A DNA stretch of 64,000 nucleotides from Amycolatopsis sp. cg9 (lineage in GTDB: Bacteria; Actinomycetota; Actinomycetes; Mycobacteriales; Pseudonocardiaceae). The translations under genes and the position numbers were made by a program. The stretch spans positions 4,774,001 to 4,838,000 of the forward strand of contig NZ_CP166850.1 in NCBI RefSeq assembly GCF_041346945.1, written 5' to 3'. Shown piece after piece: positions 17,934 through 26,246 of this stretch. Position 1 is the first letter of the stretch; every line of letters begins with the position of its first letter. The notes beneath the pieces are model-generated. The model saw only the letters and a program-made list of their open reading frames with translations. It was not told the origin of the DNA and made no database searches.

Positions 17934-18752
17934 ATGTCCGTGAAGTCCCGTCGATCCCTGCTGCTCGCGAGCGGCGCGCTCCTCGCCGTGGCCGCGGTGG
18001 CCGTCCCGGTCGTGGTCGGCACGGCGTCGGCGGACCCCGGATCCGGCAACCAGGCACGGATCGTCGGCGGCGAGAAGGCATCGCTCGGCGACCACCCGTA
18101 CGCGGTGTACCTGACCGACAGCGGCGGCAACCAGTTCTGCGGCGCGGTGATCGTCAGCTCCACGGCGGTCGCGACGGCGGCCCATTGCGCGAAGGCGGTC
18201 GCGAAGCAGGACGTCCGCGTGGTGGCGGGCCGCGAGGACAAGCGCACCGACGACGGCCAGGTCCTCGGCGTCTCCAAGGTCTGGATCAGCAAGGGCTACA
18301 GCGACCCGACGCAGGGCGACGACGTCGCGGTCCTGACCGTCCGCGGCCAGCTCGACTACCGGCCCGCGAAGCTGCCGGGCAACGGCGACGCGAGCATGTA
18401 CGCGGCCGGCACGAAGGCGACGGTGCTCGGCTGGGGCCGCACCGCCGACGGCGGCGCCCGCTCCGATTACCTGCGCAGCGTCGACGTCCCGCTGGTCTCC
18501 GACAGCGACTGCAGCGCCGATTACAACGTCTACAACCAGAAGACGATGGTCTGCGCGGGCTACCCCGAAGGCGGCAAGGACGCCTGCCAGGGCGACTCCG
18601 GCGGCCCGCTCGTGGTGGACGACACCCTGATCGGCATCGTGTCCTTCGGTGACGGCTGCGGCAAGGCGGGCAAGCCGGGCGTGTACACCCGCGTCTCGGC
18701 GTACACCGACGACATCGAAGCCCAGGCCAAGCCGCGCACCCTCTTCCCCTGA
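17934..18752 (+). CDS. Secreted trypsin-like serine protease
   Basis: The 272-residue precursor begins with a Sec signal peptide (about residues 1-33, ending TASADP) and a very short pro-peptide before the activation site RIVGGEKA. Catalytic residues are His in TAAHC (about 82), Asp in GDDVAVLTV (about 129) and Ser in GDSGGPLV (about 222). The Asp six residues before the Ser (KDACQGDSGG) predicts trypsin specificity, cutting after Lys or Arg. Cys residues around the His and Ser loops should form disulfides. It resembles Streptomyces griseus trypsin and should act in the extracellular medium. Confidence 0.93.
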   Translation: MSVKSRRSLLLASGALLAVAAVAVPVVVGTASADPGSGNQARIVGGEKASLGDHPYAVYLTDSGGNQFCGAVIVSSTAVATAAHCAKAVAKQDVRVVAGREDKRTDDGQVLGVSKVWISKGYSDPTQGDDVAVLTVRGQLDYRPAKLPGNGDASMYAAGTKATVLGWGRTADGGARSDYLRSVDVPLVSDSDCSADYNVYNQKTMVCAGYPEGGKDACQGDSGGPLVVDDTLIGIVSFGDGCGKAGKPGVYTRVSAYTDDIEAQAKPRTLFP

Positions 18753-18769
18753 GCGTGGTAAGCAGGGGT

Positions 18770-19204
18770 ATGCCGACCCTGCACGACGCGACCGGCCCCG
18801 AACTGACGGCCGCCCAGCTCCACGACATCCTCCGTCTCCGCGTGGACGTTTTCGTGGTGGAGCAGAAAGCCGCCTACCCGGAACTCGACGGCCGTGACTT
18901 GACGGCGGACACCCGCCACCTCTGGTTCGAGACCCCTTCCGGCGTGGCGTCCTACCTCCGGGTGCTGCAAGACCCCGACGACATCCGTCGCATCGGCCGG
19001 GTGGCCACGGCGGCGAACGCTCGCGGCCAGGGCTTGGCGGCCCGGCTGATGGACGAGGCCCTGAAGATCCCGGGCGAGTACGTCCTCGACGCCCAGACGT
19101 ACGTCCAGGGCTTCTACGCCCGCTACGGCTTCATCGCGGAAGGCGCGGAGTACACCGACGAGGACGGCATCCCGCACATCCGCATGCGCCGCCTCGCCCG
19201 CTGA
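18770..19204 (+). CDS. ElaA-family GNAT acetyltransferase
   Basis: The 144-residue protein shows the ElaA hallmark LRLRVDVFVVEQ...YPELDGRDL near the N-terminus and the acetyl-CoA loop IGRVATAANARGQGLAARL. The substrate of ElaA proteins is unknown. The ATG at 18770 is chosen over an upstream GTG because the conserved region starts directly behind it. It lies 17 bases after the trypsin stop and may be cotranscribed with it, though no functional link is obvious. Confidence 0.85.
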   Translation: MPTLHDATGPELTAAQLHDILRLRVDVFVVEQKAAYPELDGRDLTADTRHLWFETPSGVASYLRVLQDPDDIRRIGRVATAANARGQGLAARLMDEALKIPGEYVLDAQTYVQGFYARYGFIAEGAEYTDEDGIPHIRMRRLAR

Positions 19205-19296
19205 CCGCGGGCTTTCCTCGCGCCGACCGCTGTCCCCGCCGAGCCGCTGCCCGCCCGGGTGCCGACGTGCCGAGCCGACATCGACCCGCCACCGGG

Positions 19297-20472
19297 TCAG
19301 GCGATCGCGCCCCGCGGCGCCGTCGCGGTGATCACCTTCACGGCGCGGTCCACATCGGCCTCGGTGAGGTCCGCCCGCGCGGTCAGCCGCAGCCGCGAGA
19401 TGCCGTCCGGCACCGACGGCGGCCGGAAGCACCCGACGCGGATGCCGTGCTCCGCGCACGCCGCCGCCCACGCCACCGCGGTCTCGGCCGAAGGCGCCTG
19501 AACGGAGATGACGGCCGCGTCCGGCAAGCTCGCCTTCAGCCCGGCCGCTTTCAGCGACATCGCCAGGTTGCCCGCGTTCTCGACGACCTTCCCGGCCAGC
19601 CCGGGCTCTTCCTTCAACGCGTGCAACGCGGCCAGCGCGGCGGCCGCACTCGCCGGCGCCAGCGCGGTGTCGAAGATGAAGCTGCGAGCCGTGTCCACGA
19701 GGTGCTTGATCACGCGACGCGGGCCCAGCACCGCCCCGCCCTGCGCGCCCAGCGACTTCGACAGCGTCAACGTCGTGACGACATCGGGCGCACCCGCGAG
19801 CCCGGCCGCGTGAACCGCGCCGCGGCCGCCGTCGCCGAGGACGCCGAAGCCGTGTGCGTCGTCGACCAGCAGCGCCGCACTGTGCTCGCGGCAGATGCCG
19901 GCCAGCTCGCCGAGCGGAGCGATGTCACCGTCCACCGAGAACACCGAATCGGTCACCACGAGCGCGCGCGGCTTGCGCCGCGTCGAGAGGGCGTGCTTGA
20001 TCGCCGACGGCGTCGAGTGCGCGACGGCGGCGACATCGGCGCGCGACAGCCGGCAGCCCTCGATCAGCGAAGCGTGGATGTACTTGTCGGTGACGATCGC
20101 GGATTCGGCGCCGGACAGCGCCGTCACCGCCCCCAGGTTCGCGGTGAAGCCGGAGGAGAACACGAGCGCCGCCTGCACCCCGCAGAACCGGGCGAGCTCC
20201 AGCTCGAGCTCGGTGTGCAGCTCGGTCGACCCGGTGACGAGCCGGGACCCGGTCGCCCCGGCGCCCCAGCGGAGCGCGGCGGCCGCGGCGGCTCCGGCGA
20301 CGCGCTTGTCGCGGGCCAGCCCGAGGTAGTCGTTCCCGGCCAGGTCCAGCTCGTCGGCCTGCGCGGGACGCGGCCGCAGCTGCCGCACGAGTCCCGCGTT
20401 CGCCCGCTTCTCCGCCTCGACGTCGAGCCAGTCGAAAACCTCATCGGGCGGGAGCGTCGGCGGCGTAGTCAC
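19297..20472 (-). CDS. bioF: 8-amino-7-oxononanoate synthase (BioF-like)
   Basis: This 391-residue PLP enzyme of the alpha-oxoamine synthase family should condense pimeloyl thioester with L-alanine, the first step of biotin ring assembly. Visible features are the N-terminal NDYLGLARDKRVAGAA, GSRLVTGSTELHTELE, the DDAHGFGVLG Asp/His pair that binds PLP, and the Schiff-base Lys in TLSKSLGAQGG. The GTG at 20472 has a GAGACT hexamer 7 bases upstream. No bioA, bioD or bioB is in the window, so either the pathway is split or the enzyme could be a related 2-amino-3-ketobutyrate ligase; the sequence favours BioF. Confidence 0.85.
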   Translation of the reverse strand: MTTPPTLPPDEVFDWLDVEAEKRANAGLVRQLRPRPAQADELDLAGNDYLGLARDKRVAGAAAAAALRWGAGATGSRLVTGSTELHTELELELARFCGVQAALVFSSGFTANLGAVTALSGAESAIVTDKYIHASLIEGCRLSRADVAAVAHSTPSAIKHALSTRRKPRALVVTDSVFSVDGDIAPLGELAGICREHSAALLVDDAHGFGVLGDGGRGAVHAAGLAGAPDVVTTLTLSKSLGAQGGAVLGPRRVIKHLVDTARSFIFDTALAPASAAAALAALHALKEEPGLAGKVVENAGNLAMSLKAAGLKASLPDAAVISVQAPSAETAVAWAAACAEHGIRVGCFRPPSVPDGISRLRLTARADLTEADVDRAVKVITATAPRGAIA

Positions 20473-20529
20473 GTCCCGCAGTCTCCCATCCGCGATCCGC
20501 GCGGTCGTGCGGCGGCCCCTGGAAACGCC

Positions 20530-20560
20530 GGGAGCCCCGGACCAGCGGTCCGGGGCTCCC
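20530..20560 (-). terminator. Hairpin terminator after DEAD-box helicase gene
   Basis: A perfect 14-bp stem (20530-20543 and 20547-20560) with a 3-base loop lies 13 bases past the helicase stop on the left. No T-run follows. Confidence 0.8.
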
Positions 20561-20572
20561 AGGGTGGATCGA

Positions 20573-22180
20573 TCAGCTGTCGTAGCCGCGACGCGGGCCA
20601 CGGCTCGGGCGGCCGTAGCCACCGCCGTTGCCCGAGCGGGGCTGACGGCCGCGGCCGCCGAAGCCGCCGGGACGGCCTTCGCGGTGGCCGTGGCCCTCGC
20701 GAGCGCCCTGGCCGAAGCTGCCGCGGTCGCCGCCGCGGTCACCACGGTCGCCGCCGCCGTAGCCGCCACGGTCACCGCCGCGGTCGCGGTCGCCGCGGTA
20801 GCCGCCGCGACCCGAACCGCCGAAGCCGCGGTCGCCGCGGAAGCCACCGCCGCCACGACGCGGGTTCTCGCGCCGCCGCTCGATGACCGGCTCGCCGCTG
20901 GGCTCCTGGGCGCCGGTGATGCGGGACAGCGCCTCGTCACCCGGACGGACCATCGTGGACTCGGCGCGCACGCCGGCCCGGTCGGTCATCCGCTTGACCA
21001 TCCGGCGCTGGTCGTTGGTGACCAGCGTGACGACGACACCGGACGCCCCGGCGCGCGCCGTGCGGCCCGCGCGGTGCAGGTAGTCCTTGTGGTCGGCCGC
21101 CGGGTCGACGTGCAGCACCAGCGAGATGTCGTCGACGTGGATGCCGCGCGCCGCGACGTCCGTGGCGACGAGCACCGGCGAGTGGCCTTCCTTGAAGTCG
21201 GCGAGGACGCGGTTGCGCTGCCCCTGCGTCTTGCCGCCGTGCAGGGCCTGCGCGTTCACGCCCTGCTCGCGCAGGCGCTCGGTGAGGCGGTCGACGTGGT
21301 GCTTGGTCCGCACGAACATGATCGTGCGGCCCTCGCGGGCGCCGATCTGCGTGATGATGTCCTGCTTGTCCTGGTGCGACACCTGGAGCACGTGGTGGTC
21401 CATGGTGTCGACGCTCGCGGTCGACGGCGCGACCGAGTGCGTGACCGGGTCGGTCAGGTACTGGCGGACCAGGCGGTTGACGTCACCGTCGAGCGTCGCC
21501 GAGAACAGCAGCCGCTGCCCACCCGGCGGGGTGAGGTCGAGGATCTCGCGGACCTGCGGCATGAAGCCCATGTCCGCCATCTGGTCGGCCTCGTCGAGCG
21601 CGATGAAGTTGCAGTCGCCCAGGTGCGCGGTGCCCTGCCGGACGTGGTCCGACAGCCGGCCCGGGGTGGCGATCAGCAGGTCGACACCGCGGGAGAGCGC
21701 GTCCGCCTGGCGGGCGAAGGCCATGCCGCCGACGGCCGTGCGGCACCACAGGCCGAGCGACTTGGCCAGCGGGGTCAGCGAGTCGGCGACCTGCATGGCC
21801 AGCTCGCGGGTCGGGACGAGGATCAGCGCGCGGGGGCGCTTCGGGCGGGCCTTGCCGCCGTCGAGCCGGGCCAGCATGGCCAGGCCGAAGGCCAGGGTCT
21901 TGCCGGAGCCGGTCTGGGCGCGGCCCAGCACGTCACGGCCGGCCAGCGCGTCCGGGATGGTCGCGGACTGGATCGGGAACGGGTTGTTGATGCCCGCGTC
22001 AGCCAGCGCGCGGAGCAGCGGCTCCGGCAGGCCCAGCTGGGCGAAGGTCTTGGTGGCCACGGTCTCGACCGCGTCGTCGCGCAGCATGTCCCCGCCCGCC
22101 GGGCGCTGGCGCGGCTTGCGGTCGGGACGGTCCGCGCGCGCGGACGTCGAGGTGTGGCCGGAGTTGAACGTGACTGTCAC
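20573..22180 (-). CDS. DEAD-box RNA helicase with RGG-rich tail
   Basis: The 535-residue ATP-dependent RNA helicase has all motifs in order: Q motif (about residue 36), AQTGSGKT, PTRELA, ATPGRL, DEAD, SAT, and the C-terminal RecA domain ending HRAGRTARAG. The last 120 residues are Gly/Arg/Asp-rich (RGGYRGDRDRGG and similar), an RNA-binding, phase-separation-prone tail seen in CsdA/RhlE-type helicases of actinobacteria. It should help in ribosome assembly and mRNA decay, often at low temperature. GAGAGG lies before the GTG at 22180. A 325-base gap upstream suggests a regulated long leader. Confidence 0.93.
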   Translation of the reverse strand: MTVTFNSGHTSTSARADRPDRKPRQRPAGGDMLRDDAVETVATKTFAQLGLPEPLLRALADAGINNPFPIQSATIPDALAGRDVLGRAQTGSGKTLAFGLAMLARLDGGKARPKRPRALILVPTRELAMQVADSLTPLAKSLGLWCRTAVGGMAFARQADALSRGVDLLIATPGRLSDHVRQGTAHLGDCNFIALDEADQMADMGFMPQVREILDLTPPGGQRLLFSATLDGDVNRLVRQYLTDPVTHSVAPSTASVDTMDHHVLQVSHQDKQDIITQIGAREGRTIMFVRTKHHVDRLTERLREQGVNAQALHGGKTQGQRNRVLADFKEGHSPVLVATDVAARGIHVDDISLVLHVDPAADHKDYLHRAGRTARAGASGVVVTLVTNDQRRMVKRMTDRAGVRAESTMVRPGDEALSRITGAQEPSGEPVIERRRENPRRGGGGFRGDRGFGGSGRGGYRGDRDRGGDRGGYGGGDRGDRGGDRGSFGQGAREGHGHREGRPGGFGGRGRQPRSGNGGGYGRPSRGPRRGYDS

Positions 22181-22505
22181 AAATGCCTCTCGGACGTGGT
22201 TCGTCGCAAGGAGGCCCGAGCTGCCCGCGCGCAGGCAGGGCAAGATGGTGTGCAGTGGGCGTTCACAGGGACGGACCCGGCACACCGTGTCTTTCGCTTG
22301 CCGACACTGCGCGCCGCATGGGATTTACGGATCACCGCGAGCCATTCGGTGGCTCTGGAGGCGACGGACACCAACTCATCCACGCCGCCGGTTGCGGTCT
22401 GTACATACTGTACCCGAGCCGGAGCTGGGACTACGCATCGAGGTCACCGGTTGTGGGCGGCGTCGCAGACGTGTTCCGCGCCACAGCCGCGACGCCGCCC
22501 CGCCC
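22181..22505 (-). promoter_or_regulatory. Long upstream region of the DEAD-box helicase
   Basis: No gene is visible in these 325 bases between the RIO kinase stop and the helicase start. They contain the odd palindrome GTACA-TAC-TGTAC at 22401-22413, the most AT-rich stretch of the gap, which in the leftward direction gives TACAGT and TATGTA as possible -10 boxes. If either is used, the leader is about 200 bases, the kind of leader seen on cold-inducible helicase genes. I did not find a clear riboswitch fold. Confidence 0.4.
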
Positions 22506-23465
22506 TCACCCGAGCCCGGCGGTGGTCACGAGCTCCGCCAGCAGCTCATCGGTGTTCGTCACGTGCTCGCCGAGCCCGCGGCCGTGGAACCACCCGGCCA
22601 GGTTGCGCACGTCCCTGGCCAGGAACTCGGCACCGCCGGGGTTGGCCACGACGTCGACGACCTGCGGCAGGTCGATCACCATCAGCCGCCCCCGGTGCAC
22701 GAGCAGGTTGTACGCCGAGAGGTCGCCGTGCGCGAGCCCCTCGGCGGCGAGCAGTTCGAGCGCCGCGATGGCCTGGAACCAGAGGTCCTTCAGCTCGTCG
22801 GCGTCCGGGCGCACCTGGGCCAGCCGCGGTGCGGCGGTTCCGTCCTCCTCCCCGAGGAACTCGAGGAGGAGCTCGGTCCCGTTGCGCTGCACCGGGTAGG
22901 GCACCGGCGCCCCGAGCGTCCACAAGCGACTCAGCGCGGCGAACTCCGCGACGGCCCACTGTTCGGCGATCAGGTTGCGGCCGAACGCGGTGCGGTGCTC
23001 GATCGCGCGCATCTCGCGGGAGCGGCGCATCCGCCGCCCTTCGAGGTAGCCCGCGTCGCGGTGGAACAGCTTGTGTTCGTCGCTGCGGTACCGCTTCGCG
23101 GCGAGCAGCGTGCCGTCGGTGCCCGGCAGGCCGCGCCGCAGCAGGTGGACGTCGGCCTCCTTGCCGGTCTTGAGCACCCCGAGGTCGGTGTCGACCGCGG
23201 CGAGCTCGGTGACCACCCAGTCCGGCCGGGGCCGCGGGCCGTGTTCGGCGTCGTCCCAGGTGGACCAGCGGTCGGCCCCGTCGGGCAGCTGGTTTTCGGT
23301 GTAGGCGTCGTCGCGGAGCTTGGCGAGCCGGACGCGCTCACCTTCGGTGAGCCGCCCGCTGCGGGTGGGCTCGGGATCGTCGAACCGCCCGCGCCGGCGC
23401 GCTGTGCGACGGCGGGAGGGCTGGTCGTCGAAACGGTCGAAGTCTTCGTAATCGTGCTGGCGCAC
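22506..23465 (-). CDS. RIO1-family serine protein kinase
   Basis: The 319-residue protein has a basic/acidic N-terminal extension (residues 1-70) and a RIO kinase domain: an ATP loop region at LGVLKTGKEADVHLL, the Lys in LAAKRYRSDEHKLF, the catalytic HGDLSAYNLLV and the metal-binding MVIDLPQVVDV. This HGDLS.YN / IDLPQ pair is diagnostic of RIO kinases, which in archaea and eukaryotes mature the small ribosomal subunit; the bacterial role is poorly known. Its neighbour on the same strand is a ribosome-type RNA helicase, which fits a ribosome-related job. The start is MRQHDYED at 23465. Confidence 0.9.
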   Translation of the reverse strand: MRQHDYEDFDRFDDQPSRRRTARRRGRFDDPEPTRSGRLTEGERVRLAKLRDDAYTENQLPDGADRWSTWDDAEHGPRPRPDWVVTELAAVDTDLGVLKTGKEADVHLLRRGLPGTDGTLLAAKRYRSDEHKLFHRDAGYLEGRRMRRSREMRAIEHRTAFGRNLIAEQWAVAEFAALSRLWTLGAPVPYPVQRNGTELLLEFLGEEDGTAAPRLAQVRPDADELKDLWFQAIAALELLAAEGLAHGDLSAYNLLVHRGRLMVIDLPQVVDVVANPGGAEFLARDVRNLAGWFHGRGLGEHVTNTDELLAELVTTAGLG

Positions 23466-23737
23466 TGGTGGGTTTCTCCTCGATCAGGGATGCCCCACCG
23501 GGCGCGTGGTCAGCTCCAGGGGGCAGGTGGGCAAGGGCGCGAAAGGGCCCGGACATCCATCACGACAGGCACCTCCCTGCTCTTCCGCACCGGCTCCCTG
23601 CCGGATGCGTTCAGCTTGCCGGACCGTTCCCCGGCCGCGCAACCGAATAGCGCGAACGGTCCGTTCGTGACGTTTCCTTGAATTCGGCCCGCGGCCGTGG
23701 CCACGATGAACCGGCAGGCAGAACAGAGGAGGAGCGG

Positions 23738-25270
23738 ATGGACGCGTACGACGTGGTGATCGTCGGCGGCGGGCACAACGGCCTGGTCGCGGCCGCGTAC
23801 CTGGCGCGGGCGGGCCGGTCGGTGCTCGTGCTCGAACGGCGGGGGGAGACCGGTGGCGCCGCCGTCTCGTTCCGCGCGTTCGAGGGCGTGGACGTCCGGC
23901 TTTCGCGCTACTCGTACCTCGTCAGCCTGCTGCCGAAGAAGATCGTGGCCGACCTCGGCCTCGACGTGGAGCTGCGGCGGCGCCGGATGTCGTCGTACAC
24001 CCCGTCGGGCGGCTCCGGTCTCCTTGTCGACACGGGCGACGCCGGCCGGACGGCGGCGTCGTTCCGCGCGATCACCGGGTCCACCTCGGATTTCGCGGCC
24101 TGGCAGCGGTTCTACGAGCTGACCGAACGTGTCGCCGGGCGCGCGTTCGGCACGCTCACCGAACCACTGTTGTCCGAAGTGGACTTCCGCGACCGGATCG
24201 GTGATGACCGGGCGTGGTCCTTGCTGTTCGAACGGCCGATCGGCGAAACGCTCACGTCGTGGTTCGGCGACGACACCGTGCGCGGCGTGGTGCTCACGGA
24301 CGCGCTGATCGGCACGTTCGCCCCGGCGGACGGCGAGGACCTGCGGCAGAACCGGTGCCTGCTCTACCACGTGATCGGAAACGGCACCGGCGACTGGGAC
24401 GTCCCGGTCGGCGGCATGGGCGCGGTCACCGGCTCGCTCGCGGCGGCCGCGGCCGCCGCGGGTGCGCGCCTGGTGACCGGCGCGGAGGTGCTCTCGGTGG
24501 ACCCCGGCGGCGAGGTGCGTTACCGGCGTGACGACGCCGAGCACGTCGTCGTGGGAGGGCACATCCTGGCCAATGTCGCGCCGTCCACGCTGGCGAGGCT
24601 GCTGGGCGAGGAGCCGCCGAGCCGGCCGGAAGGTGCGCAGCTGAAGGTGAACATGGTGCTCTCGCGGTTGCCGAGGCTGCGAGACCCGGACGTCGACCCG
24701 GCCGAGGCGTTCGGTGGCACCTTCCACGTCAACGAGACCTTCACCCAGCTGGAGGCGGCGTACCGCGAGGCGGCAGCGGGCAGGATCCCCACGCTGCCGC
24801 CGTGCGAAATCTATTGCCACTCGTTGACGGATCCGTCGATCCTCGGCCCGGTCGAACGCGCGGCCGGCGCGCACACCCTCACCCTGTTCGGCCTGCACAT
24901 GCCGGCGCGGCTCTTCGAGGGGCGCAACGAAGAGGCGCGGGAAGCGGCGTTGCGCGCGACGCTCGCTTCCCTCGACAGCGTGCTGGCCGAGCCGATCGAG
25001 GACTGCCTGCTGTCCACGCCGGACGGAAAACCCTGTGTGGAAGCCAAAACCCCGCTGGACCTGGAAGCCGAGCTGGGCCTGCCGGCGGGGCACATCTTCC
25101 ACCGGGACCTGTCCTGGCCGTTCGCCGAGGATCCGGCCCAGGCGGGCCGCTGGGGCGTGGAAACACCGCACGATCGCGTCCTGTTGTGCGGCGCGGGAGC
25201 CGCGAGGGGAGGTGGTGTCAGCGGCATTCCCGGCCACAACGCGGCCATGGCGGTCCTCGGCGTCCGGTGA
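23738..25270 (+). CDS. FAD-dependent oxidoreductase, phytoene desaturase-like
   Basis: The 510-residue flavoprotein starts with the FAD dinucleotide motif VIVGGGHNGLVAAAYLARAG and ends with the family's C-terminal FAD motif CGAGAARGGGVSGIPGHNAAMAVL. It belongs to the NAD(P)/FAD amine-oxidase/CrtI-like superfamily, close to the pyridine nucleotide-disulfide oxidoreductase domain-containing (PYROXD2) type. No carotenoid genes are nearby, so pigment synthesis is unlikely. GAGGAGGAG before the ATG at 23738 is a strong ribosome binding site. It ends 6 bases from the converging MBL hydrolase. The substrate is unknown. Confidence 0.85.
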   Translation: MDAYDVVIVGGGHNGLVAAAYLARAGRSVLVLERRGETGGAAVSFRAFEGVDVRLSRYSYLVSLLPKKIVADLGLDVELRRRRMSSYTPSGGSGLLVDTGDAGRTAASFRAITGSTSDFAAWQRFYELTERVAGRAFGTLTEPLLSEVDFRDRIGDDRAWSLLFERPIGETLTSWFGDDTVRGVVLTDALIGTFAPADGEDLRQNRCLLYHVIGNGTGDWDVPVGGMGAVTGSLAAAAAAAGARLVTGAEVLSVDPGGEVRYRRDDAEHVVVGGHILANVAPSTLARLLGEEPPSRPEGAQLKVNMVLSRLPRLRDPDVDPAEAFGGTFHVNETFTQLEAAYREAAAGRIPTLPPCEIYCHSLTDPSILGPVERAAGAHTLTLFGLHMPARLFEGRNEEAREAALRATLASLDSVLAEPIEDCLLSTPDGKPCVEAKTPLDLEAELGLPAGHIFHRDLSWPFAEDPAQAGRWGVETPHDRVLLCGAGAARGGGVSGIPGHNAAMAVLGVR

Positions 25271-25276
25271 CCCGGG

Positions 25277-26164
25277 TCAGGCGTCGTGTTCGGTGCACAG
25301 ACACGCGACGCCCGGCTCGATCCACTCCCGGCCGGCCCACTCCGGGTGCCGTTCGACGAGCAGCGACCGGACCTCGGCGACGACCTCGTCCACGCCCATC
25401 GCCGAGTCCCGTCGCCGCCAGGTCTCGTCCCGCAGTTCCCGCAGGTAGTCACGGACGTCGGTGAGTACGGCACCGCCACCGACCTCTCCGTGCCCGGGAA
25501 CCACCACCCGGTGCCCGGCGGCGGCCAGCCGGTCCACGACGGCGAGCCAGCCCACGCCCGAGACGTCGGCGTCGTGCGGCGGGAACCACGGGAAGATCGC
25601 GAACTGCCCGGTCTCGGCCAGGTCGCCGGTGAACAGGACACCGGCGTCCGGCACCTCGACGACCTGATCGCCCCGGGTGTGGCCGCGGCCGGTGGGACGC
25701 AGCCGGACGGTCCGGCCGCCGAGGTCGAGGTCGTACCCGTCGTCGTAGACGTGGTCGGGAACAGGCAGCCGGACACCGTCGAGGCGCCGGGCGACCACCT
25801 CGCCCAGGCCCCGGAACATCTCCAGGTAGCCGGGGCCCTTGGTGACCAGGTCGTCGGCCTGGGCGCGGTTGACCAGGTAGGTCGCCTCGCCGGCGAACAC
25901 CTGGGCACCGAAGGCGTGCTCGGGGTGGAAGTGGGTCGTGGTCAGGTACAGGCGGCGGCCCTTCGCCACTTCCGTCGCGAAGGCGAGCACCTGCTCGGCG
26001 TTGGCGGTGCCGATGCCCGTGTCGACGACGAGGACGGCTTCCGAGCCGCCGACGACGCCGATGTTGGGCACCAGGTCGACCCGGTGGTTGGGGATCACCA
26101 GCAGGTCCGGGGCGATCTCCTCGGCGCCGTCGACGCGCACGACGGGATCGGTCAGTTCGGTCAT
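25277..26164 (-). CDS. MBL-fold metallo-hydrolase
   Basis: The 295-residue protein has the metallo-beta-lactamase fold: NIGVVGGSEAVLVVDTGIG, the zinc motif THFHPEHAFGAQ (HxHxEH, with Glu in place of the more usual Asp), the second His in GRGHTRGDQV, Asp in TGDLAETGQF and His in VVPGHGE. Related proteins include lactonases, glyoxalase II-like enzymes and quinoprotein relay proteins; the substrate cannot be deduced. It is divergent from a LysR regulator, with 82 bases between starts, and so is likely to be under its control. Confidence 0.87.
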   Translation of the reverse strand: MTELTDPVVRVDGAEEIAPDLLVIPNHRVDLVPNIGVVGGSEAVLVVDTGIGTANAEQVLAFATEVAKGRRLYLTTTHFHPEHAFGAQVFAGEATYLVNRAQADDLVTKGPGYLEMFRGLGEVVARRLDGVRLPVPDHVYDDGYDLDLGGRTVRLRPTGRGHTRGDQVVEVPDAGVLFTGDLAETGQFAIFPWFPPHDADVSGVGWLAVVDRLAAAGHRVVVPGHGEVGGGAVLTDVRDYLRELRDETWRRRDSAMGVDEVVAEVRSLLVERHPEWAGREWIEPGVACLCTEHDA

Positions 26165-26219
26165 GCCCCGATTCCACCGCCTGCCGGGCGCTGACGTCCA
26201 AGACCGGTTCGGTGGTGCC

Positions 26220-26236
26220 GATACCGGGTGGCTATC
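26220..26236. promoter_or_regulatory. LysR-type box (GATA-N9-TATC) at the LysR gene start
   Basis: GATA (26220-26223) and TATC (26233-26236) form an interrupted palindrome that contains T-N11-A, the LysR-box rule. TATCGT (26233-26238) also reads as a -10 box, 8 bases before the ATG at 26247, so binding here would autoregulate a leaderless transcript. Confidence 0.45.
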
Positions 26237-26246
26237 GTCGCCGGTC

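Noticed and set aside
20507..23173. 888-residue plus-strand open frame over the helicase and RIO kinase genes
   Set aside because: Shadow created by the repetitive Gly/Arg coding sequence on the other strand; no start signal or domain.
23738..25270. Carotenoid biosynthesis cluster, suggested by the phytoene desaturase-like protein
   Set aside because: No phytoene synthase or other crt gene is near; the protein fits the broader FAD amine oxidoreductase group.
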